Assembly: GCF_015999545.1 (NCBI RefSeq)
Contig: NZ_CP065546.1
Coordinates: forward strand, 2,285,501-2,349,500
Direction of reading: 5' to 3'
DNA: 64,000 nucleotides
From: Lysinibacillus sp. JNUCC-52
Lineage (GTDB): Bacteria > Bacillota > Bacilli > Bacillales_A > Planococcaceae
How positions within the stretch are numbered: the stretch's first letter is position 1; every line of letters starts with the position of its first letter. Below, in pieces: positions 42,808 through 52,168 of this stretch. A program made the position numbers and the translations under genes. The notes under the pieces are model-generated. The model was not told the DNA's origin and made no database searches. It was given only the letters and a program-made list of their open reading frames with translations.

Positions 42808-44808
42808 TTAATCGATATGTAGCATTAAATGTCCCTCGATTTTATCGACAGTAAAGTGTATATACGGTCCTTCAGCACTGTAACTTACCTCTGTTAATTC
42901 AGGCAGTTTTTTTACAGATGTCACCTTTGTCTCACCAACAAACATTCTAATCTCTGTGTTATAAAGTGGGATAATATCTTCAATCGTATAAATATCCTCT
43001 GAACGTTTCTCCGTAATATAATGAAGTGCATGCAAAATCTTTGCCCCTGTTGCCTTATCCTCATTTAATGATGTCAACAATGTCGACGGACCATTATGAG
43101 CAATAAGCTTACTTTCGAGAAGATGGTCAATGGCATCTTTCATCATCCATTTACACCAAGCGAGTCCATTTTTTCGATATAGCTTGAAAATAGGGTGTGA
43201 GAAGTAAATGATATTTTGGCGTTTTGTCACTGCAGCATGTCCAAATGTATGCGATGATGGGGCATGTTGATGCGAACAAAATGTAGTGCCTTCTCTATTA
43301 AAGTAAGGTTTTACTGTCTGCATCAGTACCTCTGACTGTACAGGCTTAATTTCTAAACCTTTTAAATACATGACATATTCTTCTTTGTATAATTTTTTAC
43401 CTATTACATCATTCGGTAAAACGAAATCACGGTCATACTTTGATTCACCAACATACACATTTCCATATAAATCTTCTTCGTTACTATTTTTATTAATTAG
43501 CGATTCATACGTACCAATAATTTTTCCGCCATTATTAGCATAAGCCTGTAGCTTTTGCTGTAATTCAGGAGAGTAGTCAATCACATCAGGTAAGATAATT
43601 AACTGATAGTCATTAAAGTCAATTTGACTGTCAATAATATTAAACTGATAAGACAACTCTTGTAGCATCCTAACGGCGCCGATTAATGCTGGATGGATAC
43701 CTAAATTATGATCTCCTGGTGTATAAAATTCTTCAGGCGTTAATACCCCGATTTCTGCAACTGGCTTATTATTCATACAGTATTTTTCTACTTCTTTCAC
43801 TCTGCCATACACACTGCCGATTAATTCATAAGCCGCCTTCGATAATTTGCCATTTGGATGAAGTTGGTCTCCAATCGAACAACCAGCACCTAAAGCAAGC
43901 ATATTGAAACATTCAAACTCTAATGCTGCCTTATTTTTCAGTGAGTGGAAATCACCCCAATACGTATGGAACTTGCCCGTCATACCAATGATGTCCTTGC
44001 CCAAAGTACGAGAATATCGCATCGTTGCAGGGAAATGATCATAGCCCCAGCCACCACTTGGTAAAGACTCAAGCTCCAAATGTGTATAATTATTTAAGCT
44101 ACTTTTATTGCCTGGACCAATGTGAGAGCTATTATAGAAAATACCTGCATGTGGCACTCTAGTTCTAATAAAATCGCTAATCTCTGCTTTAAACTCCTCA
44201 AGCATTACCGTAGAATAATAGATTCGATCGACTCTATTTCCTGTGTCTAACCCTTTTCGCTCCATTTGTTCAAAACAATTTTTACAATTACAATCAACTT
44301 TAAATAAAATATCTAAAAAGAAGCCATCAATATTTTCGCTTTTTACTGTATCAATAATATCTTGTAAATGGTCTTTAAAATATTGTCTATAGCCGCTATT
44401 TAAGCAAATTGTATAGTAGAAATGTGGCTCAGGAACCCCCTGGCTATTAATGAATTGTCCATTTTCATCAATCGATAACCACTCAGGATGATGTTTGCTA
44501 ATATAACCATCCCATTGAACAGTTGTATAAATCGGCACTTTAATATTATTTTTATGGCAAACCTCTATTTGTTCTAATAACAGGTTTTTATTTTCAAGAT
44601 GTGGATGAATCAAATCTGGACGATGCTTTGAAGGGTAGTACAACCAGCCATGATGACATCTAGCAAAACAAGTAATCGAGTTTACATTGGCTTCTTTTAA
44701 TGTCTCCACAAACTCCTCTGCAACGAAGTCCTTTCCAACCCCAGGGATATCTTCACTCGTATGAAAGTCTAAATGCACCTGTCTATAACGTAATTCGCTC
44801 AAATTCAT
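42808..44808 (-). CDS. Putative glycoside hydrolase of the GHL6 / alpha-amylase-like TIM-barrel group
   Basis: 666 residues, cytoplasmic. The N-terminal barrel (about 1-340) has FARCHHGWLYYPSKHRPD, VPIYTTVQWDGYISKHHPEW and DGFFLDILF, where D166 is the likely catalytic acid or nucleophile, followed by a cysteine cluster CNCKNC (173-178) that may bind zinc. The middle part (about 340-480) looks like a beta-galactosidase-type trimerisation domain (PEFYTPGDHNLGIHPAL...IDSQIDFNDYQLIILPDV). The C terminus is beta-rich. The pattern matches hypothetical glycosyl hydrolase 6. Its place in a fucose operon suggests an alpha-L-fucosidase or related exo-enzyme on an imported fucoside. Confidence 0.7.
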   Translation of the reverse strand: MNLSELRYRQVHLDFHTSEDIPGVGKDFVAEEFVETLKEANVNSITCFARCHHGWLYYPSKHRPDLIHPHLENKNLLLEQIEVCHKNNIKVPIYTTVQWDGYISKHHPEWLSIDENGQFINSQGVPEPHFYYTICLNSGYRQYFKDHLQDIIDTVKSENIDGFFLDILFKVDCNCKNCFEQMERKGLDTGNRVDRIYYSTVMLEEFKAEISDFIRTRVPHAGIFYNSSHIGPGNKSSLNNYTHLELESLPSGGWGYDHFPATMRYSRTLGKDIIGMTGKFHTYWGDFHSLKNKAALEFECFNMLALGAGCSIGDQLHPNGKLSKAAYELIGSVYGRVKEVEKYCMNNKPVAEIGVLTPEEFYTPGDHNLGIHPALIGAVRMLQELSYQFNIIDSQIDFNDYQLIILPDVIDYSPELQQKLQAYANNGGKIIGTYESLINKNSNEEDLYGNVYVGESKYDRDFVLPNDVIGKKLYKEEYVMYLKGLEIKPVQSEVLMQTVKPYFNREGTTFCSHQHAPSSHTFGHAAVTKRQNIIYFSHPIFKLYRKNGLAWCKWMMKDAIDHLLESKLIAHNGPSTLLTSLNEDKATGAKILHALHYITEKRSEDIYTIEDIIPLYNTEIRMFVGETKVTSVKKLPELTEVSYSAEGPYIHFTVDKIEGHLMLHID

Positions 44809-44837
44809 AACCCCCTATTATAATCACCATTTCATTG

Positions 44838-45653
44838 CTATTCTTTGACTGAACCTGCCGCAAGACCACTTTCAATTTTCTCTTGGAATAGAAGATAAAC
44901 GACTAAAGGCACTAATATTGTGATGACGATGGCAGCCATTAATGGCCCGTATTCTGATCCTCTTTCACCACTAAAGTTTAATAGACCCAATGCAATTGGT
45001 TTTAAGCGGTCATCATTAATAAATAAAAGTGGGAACAGAATGTTATTCCATGCGCCTAAAAAATTAAAAATTGAAACAGTCGATATTGCTGGAACAGACA
45101 TCGGCAATATTACTTTGAAATATATTTGGAAATAACTCGCACCATCCATAAGTGCTGCTTCTTCTAAAGAGGCATTAATTCCTTTCATAAACCGTGTTAA
45201 AACTAAAATACTAAACGACAAAGAAAACGCCACATATAGGAGCACTAATGCCACTAAGTTATTTTTCAATTCTAATGCGCCAATAATATAAGAAACTGGC
45301 ACAAGCACTGTATGCATAGGTATCATCATACCTAACAGGAAAAACAGGGCTAAAAATTTATTCACTTTAAAGTTAAATCTCGATAATGTAAATGATGCCA
45401 TGGAAGAGACAATCGCGAGAATAATCACAGTTGCCATCGAAATCAGTATACTATTTAAGAAGTATCTGCTCATATTCGCTTCACGCCAAGCAATTACATA
45501 GTTCTCAAATCTAAATACCTCAGGCAAGCTAAAGGGTGAACTAAATATTTCTTTATTTCCTTTAAGAGAAGAAACTAATGTAAATAACATCGGTTCAATA
45601 AACAATAAAGCCATTGCTATGACAAAAACATATAATATTATTTTCTTTTTCAT
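44838..45653 (-). CDS. Sugar ABC transporter permease (MalG type)
   Basis: 271 residues, six membrane helices. The EAA loop reads EEAALMDGASYFQIYFKVILP, typical of CUT1 permeases. Start overlaps the preceding permease gene by 4 bases (ATGA). No ATPase gene is found in this locus, so a shared MsmX-type ATPase must be supplied from elsewhere. Confidence 0.92.
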   Translation of the reverse strand: MKKKIILYVFVIAMALLFIEPMLFTLVSSLKGNKEIFSSPFSLPEVFRFENYVIAWREANMSRYFLNSILISMATVIILAIVSSMASFTLSRFNFKVNKFLALFFLLGMMIPMHTVLVPVSYIIGALELKNNLVALVLLYVAFSLSFSILVLTRFMKGINASLEEAALMDGASYFQIYFKVILPMSVPAISTVSIFNFLGAWNNILFPLLFINDDRLKPIALGLLNFSGERGSEYGPLMAAIVITILVPLVVYLLFQEKIESGLAAGSVKE

Positions 45654-46537
45654 TGATTCTTCTCCTTCCTATTCATGATTGCTTCACTACCGATAGTCAA
45701 TACGAGCGCAATGACAAAAATAATGACCCCTAATGCGCTACCAACGCCATAATTATTGTATCTGAAGGCTTCATAATACATTAAAGTAGTCGGCAAATTG
45801 GTTAGTCCATTCGGTCCTCCCTCAGTCATAACAAAAATTAAATCGAATACTTTCACTGTCCCAATAATATCCATTAAAATACATAAAGTAATAATTGGCT
45901 TTAACATAGGAACTGTTATATGGAAGAACTTTTGTACGGCTGAAGCTCCATCCATCTCTGCCGCTTCATATACTTCTTCTGGTATCGTTGTTAATCCTGC
46001 TAATAGGATGACCATGTAGTATCCTACACCTGCCCAAATGTTCACAAAAATAATTGCACCCATCGCAGTAGACGAGTCAATTAACCAGCCTTTAGCTAAG
46101 TCTGCAAGCCCAATAAATTCTAATAAGCTATTTAAGGAGCCATTCGGCATAAAGATAAAGTACCAAAGTAAACCAATAGCTGTAAGTGGAAAAATAGTAG
46201 GTACAAAATAGATGACTTTAAAGAATCGATGTCCTCTAAATTTTGTATTAATAGCAACTGCTAGCAATAAAGCGATTGGTGTATGGAATAAAACGCTAAA
46301 AAACACCATGCCAAACATATTTTTTAAAGAAATAAGAAAGTCTTTATCTTTAAACACATTGAGATAGTTTTCTAAACCAACAAAATTTAATGGTGCTCCT
46401 TTAATGCCATTCCAATTGACAACAGAAAAATAAAGGGCGCCTATCATAGGTATAATAAGGAATAGAATATAGATTACTAAGGCAGGTAAAGTAAATAGAA
46501 AAATTTTCGACTTATCTCTATTTGTTTTTACATTCAT
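45650..46537 (-). CDS. Sugar ABC transporter permease (MalF type)
   Basis: 295 residues, six membrane helices. EAA loop is YEAAEMDGASAVQKFFHITVP. Starts after ATGGAGGGG. Forms the CUT1 channel with the MalG-type protein and receives cargo from the lipoprotein at 46729. The gap before it contains a strong hairpin element. Confidence 0.92.
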   Translation of the reverse strand: MNVKTNRDKSKIFLFTLPALVIYILFLIIPMIGALYFSVVNWNGIKGAPLNFVGLENYLNVFKDKDFLISLKNMFGMVFFSVLFHTPIALLLAVAINTKFRGHRFFKVIYFVPTIFPLTAIGLLWYFIFMPNGSLNSLLEFIGLADLAKGWLIDSSTAMGAIIFVNIWAGVGYYMVILLAGLTTIPEEVYEAAEMDGASAVQKFFHITVPMLKPIITLCILMDIIGTVKVFDLIFVMTEGGPNGLTNLPTTLMYYEAFRYNNYGVGSALGVIIFVIALVLTIGSEAIMNRKEKNQ

Positions 46538-46601
46538 CTATTCCCCTCCATTTCTTAAATTTTTTGTAATCCTAATCAAATACAATGTCTCGTATAAGCT
46601 T

Positions 46602-46686
46602 CAGGCGGACGCTTTTTACGGGCAAGCACCGAGTAGCTTTCCTCGCTACGCACGGTGCTTACTATTCCCGTTAGAGTCGCCGCCTT
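46602..46686. repeat. Long nested stem-loop between binding-protein and permease genes
   Basis: An outer pairing AGGCGGAC/GTCGCCGCCT encloses a second strong stem, AAGCACCG-A-GTAGC with GCTAC-GCA-CGGTGCTT. Composition (GCGGACGCTTT...CCCGTTAGAGTCGCCGCC) differs sharply from the AT-rich surroundings and matches the style of dispersed Bacillaceae stem-loop repeats. It may also reduce read-through into the permease genes. Confidence 0.7.
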
Positions 46687-46728
46687 TTAGCTCATCTAAA
46701 TGTTCATTGTTCTTCTTTGAAAAACTAT

Positions 46729-48039
46729 TTATTTAGATTTATCAATTTCATCTTGAATTTCTTTTGCTGCATCTTTAGGCTTACCACCAATTAAGATACT
46801 TACGATAGAGTTTCTTGTTCTATCTTGCATAGATGGTAGTGGATCGAAATCGAAGACATCTACTGCAATGCCTGTTGACGTAGCACCTAATTCAATATTG
46901 TGTAAAAACAATTCAGATACTTTCGAGTTATCAATGGCGATATCTGATCTTGGAATTAAGAACTGCGCTTCCTCTGCAAATCGTTTAGCTGCTTCAGCAG
47001 AAGTAAGCATTTTTAAAAGCTCAATCGTATATTCTTTTTCTTTTCCTTCAAGTTTGCCATTCACCATATATGGGCTAATAATTTGCATATCTTCATCTTT
47101 AAACTCTGGTTTTTCATCAAAATATGGGAATTTCGCAAGTTTAATAGCATCCGCGTATTCTGTCTCACTGGAATTTGTAAATTTACCGATATTCCATGGA
47201 CCAGTAATAATCATCGCTGCCTTCCCTTCAAGGAAATCTGCCACAGCAATCTCATCGCTTATACCAGCAGCACTTTGACCAAATGCATCTAACTTATTTA
47301 AGTCTTCAACATACTCTAGTGTTTTCACAACCTCTGAATCAGTCCATTTTAATTCTCTAGTGCCTAGTTTCTTTGCTGCTTCTGTTCCCATCCATTTATA
47401 AAAAATTTGGTTGTGTAAATGTCCCGCCATATATGTTGCCTTTGCCCCAAGTGCAATAGGTGTTACATCGATGCCTTTTAACTTTTTAACTGCTGCTGTT
47501 AGTTCACTCCACGTTTCAGGGAATTCATTAATACCAGCTTTTTTAAGTAGTTCTTCATTATAATAAACACCAATTAAACCAGACTCCATTGGAATTCCAT
47601 AAGTCCCCTCATGACCTGGCACTTGATAATACTTTAATGCACCTTCTGTGAAATTTTGTCCCCATTCAGGATCATCCTTTAAAATTGGGGCCATATCCAT
47701 AAGTAAGCCACTTTCAATATATTCGTTTAAATTTGCAACACCTTGTACTCTAAAGATGTTAGGTAAAGTGCCAGATGCAAGATCTGTTTTCAGCTTATTG
47801 TTAAATGCTGATTCATCACCTTGCGATTCATCAACTACCACTACATCGGAATGTTTTGCTTCAAATTCTTTTATAATATCTTTGTAGATTTGTGCCTGAG
47901 TGCTTGTCCCAGCCATTCTTGTTAGCAATCTAATTTTTACCTTACCATCTGCATTATCACTAGCATCACTCGAACCACCACACGCTGTAAGTATAGTAGC
48001 TAATAAAACCATCAATACGACTAACATCTTTTTCTTCAT
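46729..48039 (-). CDS. Sugar ABC transporter substrate-binding lipoprotein (CUT1, SBP_bac_1)
   Basis: 436 residues from ATG 48039, 9 bases after AAAGGGG. The lipoprotein signal ends LTACGGSS with lipidation at Cys. The mature domain has KIRLLTRMAG, FPETWSELTAAVKKLK, TGPWNIGKF and the C-terminal family pattern of oligosaccharide-binding proteins. It should deliver an oligosaccharide, possibly a fucosylated glycan or glyco-amino acid, to the permeases. Confidence 0.92.
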   Translation of the reverse strand: MKKKMLVVLMVLLATILTACGGSSDASDNADGKVKIRLLTRMAGTSTQAQIYKDIIKEFEAKHSDVVVVDESQGDESAFNNKLKTDLASGTLPNIFRVQGVANLNEYIESGLLMDMAPILKDDPEWGQNFTEGALKYYQVPGHEGTYGIPMESGLIGVYYNEELLKKAGINEFPETWSELTAAVKKLKGIDVTPIALGAKATYMAGHLHNQIFYKWMGTEAAKKLGTRELKWTDSEVVKTLEYVEDLNKLDAFGQSAAGISDEIAVADFLEGKAAMIITGPWNIGKFTNSSETEYADAIKLAKFPYFDEKPEFKDEDMQIISPYMVNGKLEGKEKEYTIELLKMLTSAEAAKRFAEEAQFLIPRSDIAIDNSKVSELFLHNIELGATSTGIAVDVFDFDPLPSMQDRTRNSIVSILIGGKPKDAAKEIQDEIDKSK

Positions 48040-48066
48040 AAATTTCATCCCCTTTGTAACAAATTT

Positions 48067-49080
48067 TTATTTTGTATTTGGTGTTAATGCAAATACCTCA
48101 CGGATTGATCCTACTTCAATACCTCCATCGCTTTTAATGATGCTAGGTCTTAGCGAGCGAATATTAGCAATTGTTTCTTTATTTTCATAGTCTATTTGCT
48201 CTAAAATCGCAGCAATTACATTTGGCCAAACGTCTTCTGAGCCATCTAAAACTTTCAATGCGAAACCTAAACGTTCTTTTTTCAAGCCGAAGCAATAAAC
48301 ACCTTTTGCTCCGCCCTTTGCTACAATATTTCGATCTTGCAATAACACTGAGCAAATAAAGTTTTCAGACGCTACCATGTTGAATTCATTGTTCATCATT
48401 GTTGTCATTCGCTCTACCGCTTCTCTAAGTTCCAAATCTTCAATTAAATCTGGACAAGCTAATTTCAAACTTGTAATAGCCATATTGTGCAGCGGTATTG
48501 CGAACACAGGTACACCACAACCGTCTACTCCGACATGAATTTCAGATAGCGGTGTTTCAGATAAATAAGATAGCGTTTTCAAAATAAGCTGTTGTAGGGG
48601 ATGGTCTATATTCCAATAACCCTCCGTTGGGAAACCCATTTCACGACACGTTGCAATAAAGCCCATATGTTTTCCTGAGCAATTATGAAAAAGTCGTCTT
48701 TTCTCAAGATTTTGTCTTAACATTGCCTCTTTCGGTTCCGCATTTAAAGGGTACGAATATGGACAAAATAATTCATTTTCATCAATAGCTAATTTTTCTT
48801 TCATCGTTTCCAGCGCTTCTATATGATACGTTTCTCCACGATGCGAAGCAGTAAATAATGCCGCTTCCCTATCAGTTAAGCCATACTTCAAATCAATTTT
48901 AGATAAAAATGCGGGTAGTGCTTGAATTGGTTTTGCAGCAGAACGGAAATATGTATTATGTTGAATATTACCAACTTGATATATTGCCTCTTTACTGTCA
49001 TTTACACCACAAACAACGCCAGAATGAACATTTTCCAATAAGTTCGCTCTTGTTTCTTCTACTAAAACTTTAGAATTCAT
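48067..49080 (-). CDS. Asparaginase II family (PF06089) amidohydrolase, paralogue 2
   Basis: 337 residues, no signal peptide. It aligns without gaps to the protein at 258-1259 from the first residues to past AKGGAKG; by eye about half of positions are identical. The catalytic set is intact: S47 and K50 in FRSAAKP, S79 in ASHRGE, C134 and K137 in HNCSGKH, C188 in DGCG, K255. It lies between the fucose mutarotase gene and the sugar-binding lipoprotein gene in the same orientation. A plain asparaginase has no obvious reason to be in a fucose operon, so hydrolysis of a glycosyl-asparagine, or of Asn released from it, is inferred. Confidence 0.85.
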   Translation of the reverse strand: MNSKVLVEETRANLLENVHSGVVCGVNDSKEAIYQVGNIQHNTYFRSAAKPIQALPAFLSKIDLKYGLTDREAALFTASHRGETYHIEALETMKEKLAIDENELFCPYSYPLNAEPKEAMLRQNLEKRRLFHNCSGKHMGFIATCREMGFPTEGYWNIDHPLQQLILKTLSYLSETPLSEIHVGVDGCGVPVFAIPLHNMAITSLKLACPDLIEDLELREAVERMTTMMNNEFNMVASENFICSVLLQDRNIVAKGGAKGVYCFGLKKERLGFALKVLDGSEDVWPNVIAAILEQIDYENKETIANIRSLRPSIIKSDGGIEVGSIREVFALTPNTK

Positions 49081-49189
49081 AATTCGCTTTCCCCCGTTAC
49101 ATTAGAATGACCAAATTCCCGATACGCTTGTATTCATATCGAGTTTACGGTGAACATTCAGTTAATGTTCATCCTCTCGAAAATACCAA

Positions 49190-49618
49190 TTATTTGATGA
49201 CACCTTTTGTTAAAATGATGTTAGCGTACTGCGCTTTTTCACTTGTTGCGACTACAGCAAATGCCTTTTTTGTGCGCTCGTAAAATTCAAAGCGCTCCAT
49301 AAATTCGAATGGAATTGGAAATTCAGATTGACGTTGAACGATTTGTTCATACTCTTTCCAAATCGTTGGTTCCACCGTATCTCCAGGAACAACTGCCATT
49401 AATTGAATCGGATGTTCCACATACGTATCAATAGGAAAGAACGCTAATATTGCTTCTAATAATTCTGGAATCGTATGTCCATCACATCGGATTAACTGTT
49501 GGGCATGGCTGGCAGCGGGAAAATTCCCGTCCGCCAACACAATTTCATCTCCATGCCCCATCTCCATCAATACTTTCATTAAGTCTGGTGAAATAATTGG
49601 AGGAATCCCTTTTAGCAT
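49190..49618 (-). CDS. fucU: L-fucose mutarotase (FucU/RbsD family)
   Basis: 142 residues. The N-terminal LKGIPPIISPDLMKVLMEMGHGDEI, with the catalytic His, and LADGNFPA are diagnostic of FucU, as is the C-terminal FYERTKKAFAVVATSE. It interconverts alpha- and beta-L-fucose and names the sugar handled by the locus. It lies 20 bases after the FAH-family hydrolase gene. Confidence 0.88.
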   Translation of the reverse strand: MLKGIPPIISPDLMKVLMEMGHGDEIVLADGNFPAASHAQQLIRCDGHTIPELLEAILAFFPIDTYVEHPIQLMAVVPGDTVEPTIWKEYEQIVQRQSEFPIPFEFMERFEFYERTKKAFAVVATSEKAQYANIILTKGVIK

Positions 49619-49638
49619 AGTTATTCACACTCATTTCT

Positions 49639-50532
49639 TTAATCTTCTGCTACAAAGTAATTTGTCAGAGAACCTAATTTCTCGATTTCTACAGTTACTT
49701 CATCCCCTTGTTGAATATACATTTGCTGCTCTGCAGGATATCCGAACACTACGCCTTCAGGTGTACCTGTTAAAATAAGATCTCCAGGCTCTAATGTCAT
49801 ATGTTGAGAAATATAGCTAATAATTTCAGCACAATTGAAAATCATATCCGCTGTATTTGAGTTTTGTCTTATATCTCCATTTACATATGTTTTTAATGCC
49901 AAATTATTAGGGTTCTCTATCTCATCTGCCGTCACTAAGTAAGGACCAACAGGACTGAACTTATCGCACGTTTTTCCTAACAACCATTGTTGTGTTTTCA
50001 TTTGCAAATCGCGTGCCGATAGATCATTGACAGTGCAATAACCAAAAACATGATCTAATGCATTTTCTTCTTTTACATTTTTTATCTTTTCACCAATAAC
50101 AATGCCAAGCTCTACCTCATAATCAAGTTGCTTTGTTACAGTTGGAATTGGAATTGCACTTTGATGGCCAGTTAATGTATTATCAAATTTATTAAATAAA
50201 ATAGGCACTTCTGGATATGGTGCATTCGTTTCATCTGCATGTTTACGGTAATTTAAACCAACGCAAATAATTTTATGAGGTTTTGTAACGCATGGTCCCC
50301 AGCTGATTTGACTGTCCTCTATAAATACTGCACTTTCTTCTACTTCTATTGCCTGAATAAAATTTTGCAGCTTTGCTATCTCTTTTTTATTACAAGAAAA
50401 TAGAGACGCTAAATCGGGTAAGTTATTAAAATTCGAATTTTTGTCCATCGATGCTGCTATATCGATAATGCCTTGCTTCGTTTGAACGCCTAATTGATAG
50501 TCGCCCTGTTTTTCAAATGTTAATAGTTTCAT
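49639..50532 (-). CDS. FAH-family hydrolase, probable 2,4-diketo-3-deoxy-L-fuconate hydrolase
   Basis: 297 residues from ATG 50532, 7 bases after GAGGA. The FAH domain shows ICVGLNYRKHADETN, the metal ligands in DYEVELGIVIGE and a conserved Lys/Asp region GYCTVNDLSARDLQ, with the C-terminal LTGTPEGVVFG. In non-phosphorylating L-fucose degradation the last enzyme splits 2,4-diketo-3-deoxy-L-fuconate into pyruvate and L-lactate, and the neighbours here make that the best assignment. Confidence 0.83.
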   Translation of the reverse strand: MKLLTFEKQGDYQLGVQTKQGIIDIAASMDKNSNFNNLPDLASLFSCNKKEIAKLQNFIQAIEVEESAVFIEDSQISWGPCVTKPHKIICVGLNYRKHADETNAPYPEVPILFNKFDNTLTGHQSAIPIPTVTKQLDYEVELGIVIGEKIKNVKEENALDHVFGYCTVNDLSARDLQMKTQQWLLGKTCDKFSPVGPYLVTADEIENPNNLALKTYVNGDIRQNSNTADMIFNCAEIISYISQHMTLEPGDLILTGTPEGVVFGYPAEQQMYIQQGDEVTVEIEKLGSLTNYFVAED

Positions 50533-50559
50533 AGTCATTCCTCACGTCATTTCGTAATA

Positions 50560-51333
50560 TTAAGCATTTTTCCCAAAAACAACGCCACCATCTATGTAAA
50601 GCGGCGAGCCCATCATAAAACTGGACTCATCAGATGCTAAAAATAAGGCAGCTTTCGCAACATCTTCAGGTTTGCCTAATTCACCACTTAGCTGTCTTGT
50701 TTTAATACTTGCAATGGCAGCTTGTGGATTGTCATATGCATTCTTTAAATAATTTTCTACAAATGGTGTAAAAATCGTTCCTGGCAATAAAGCATTTACT
50801 CGAATATTGTAAGGCGCATAATCTACTTGCATCGCCTTAGTTAACGATAAAATAGCTCCTTTTGTTGCTGAATATAAAGCACGTTGCTTTAAGCCCATTT
50901 CTGCAGCGCATGAAGACATATTAATGATGCACCCGCTTTTCTGCTCCATCATGTAAGGGACAATGTATTTGGTTGGCAAATAAACGCCCTTTACATTTAC
51001 GCTCATTACTTTATCCCATACGTCTGGCTCAACCTCATCTATACGTCCAACATTACTGATGCCCACATTATTAAAAAGGATATCAATTTTTTCGAACTGC
51101 TTTGTAATCTGTTCAGCCATCTCTTTTACAGCTTCAGGATTCGTTACATCTGCATGATGAAATGTTGCGCTTCCTCCGTTATGTTGAATATCCTTTACAG
51201 TACCTTCACCATTTTCCTTGTGAACATCGTTGATGATAACGTAGGCTCCTTCTGCTGCAAACAGCAGGGCTGTAGAACGACCAATACCACTACCACCACC
51301 AGTAATGAGTGCTACTTTACCTTGTAATCTCAT
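50560..51333 (-). CDS. SDR oxidoreductase, probable 2-keto-3-deoxy-L-fuconate dehydrogenase
   Basis: 257 residues, classical SDR. TGGGSGIG nucleotide loop, NNVG, catalytic Ser in NMSSCAAE and YSATK. Asp at the end of the second strand (INDVHKE) indicates NAD rather than NADP. The C-terminal TRQLSGELGKPEDVAKAALF resembles the KDF dehydrogenase branch. Its start overlaps the preceding SDR gene by 4 bases. Confidence 0.8.
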   Translation of the reverse strand: MRLQGKVALITGGGSGIGRSTALLFAAEGAYVIINDVHKENGEGTVKDIQHNGGSATFHHADVTNPEAVKEMAEQITKQFEKIDILFNNVGISNVGRIDEVEPDVWDKVMSVNVKGVYLPTKYIVPYMMEQKSGCIINMSSCAAEMGLKQRALYSATKGAILSLTKAMQVDYAPYNIRVNALLPGTIFTPFVENYLKNAYDNPQAAIASIKTRQLSGELGKPEDVAKAALFLASDESSFMMGSPLYIDGGVVFGKNA

Positions 51334-52145
51334 AGCAGCAATTCCCTTTCTTGTTCTAAATGATCTTCTGGCTGTGCGGCTTTCACAGTAAGCCCGCCAT
51401 CTACCATTAGTAAATGTCCGTTTATTTGCATCGCTTCCTCCGAAGCTAAAAATACAACGGCATCAGCAATTTGTTTTTCAGTACCTAGTCTTTTCATTGG
51501 ATTCGCTTGAATTTCTTTTTCTAAAATACTTGGATCTTCAAGATATTCCTGGCACATATCTGTAGCTACTGTACTTGGACCAACGGCATTAATATTAATA
51601 TTATATTTGCCTAATTCAATCGCTAAAGCTTTAGTTAAATGACTCGCCGCCGCTTTTGAAGAAATATAATGTGGAATAACTGGGCTTGTCACAAGCAGAC
51701 TTGCCGTAGATGTAATATTAATGATTTTACCGTAACGTTTTTCAATCATTTTTTTAGCTACTCTTTGGGAAGTTAAGAAAATGGATTTTACATTTGTTTG
51801 ATACGTGTTATCCCAAGTTTCCTCTGTTAACTTCATAAAAGACTCAAATGGCGCAATACCTGCGTTGTTCACTAATATATCTACATGGCCAAGTGTGCTC
51901 TCTACCTCATCAATCATTTGATCGACTTCTTGTTTAATACCTACATTCGCTTTCACTACCATCGCTCTGACATGGAATCGTTTCTCTATTTGTTCCTTTA
52001 ACATTTCTGCCTTTTCTAGTGAACTTTGAGATGTATAGTTAATGGCAACGTGGGCTCCTTCTTCTGCTAATCTTTCTGCAATAGCAGCCCCTATCCCCCT
52101 ACTCCCTCCTGTTACTAGGGCAACACGATTTTCAAGTTTTTTCAT
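51330..52145 (-). CDS. SDR oxidoreductase, probable L-fucose dehydrogenase
   Basis: 271 residues, classical SDR with TGGSRGIG, NNAG, catalytic NITSTASL and YISSK. An elongated, acidic C-terminal tail (PEDHLEQERELLL) follows the usual DGG end. In a locus with FucU, a lactonase and a dehydratase it is the best candidate for oxidising L-fucose to the lactone; its role could be exchanged with that of the neighbouring SDR. Confidence 0.78.
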   Translation of the reverse strand: MKKLENRVALVTGGSRGIGAAIAERLAEEGAHVAINYTSQSSLEKAEMLKEQIEKRFHVRAMVVKANVGIKQEVDQMIDEVESTLGHVDILVNNAGIAPFESFMKLTEETWDNTYQTNVKSIFLTSQRVAKKMIEKRYGKIINITSTASLLVTSPVIPHYISSKAAASHLTKALAIELGKYNININAVGPSTVATDMCQEYLEDPSILEKEIQANPMKRLGTEKQIADAVVFLASEEAMQINGHLLMVDGGLTVKAAQPEDHLEQERELLL

Positions 52146-52168
52146 ATTTATTCTCCCAACTTTACTGT

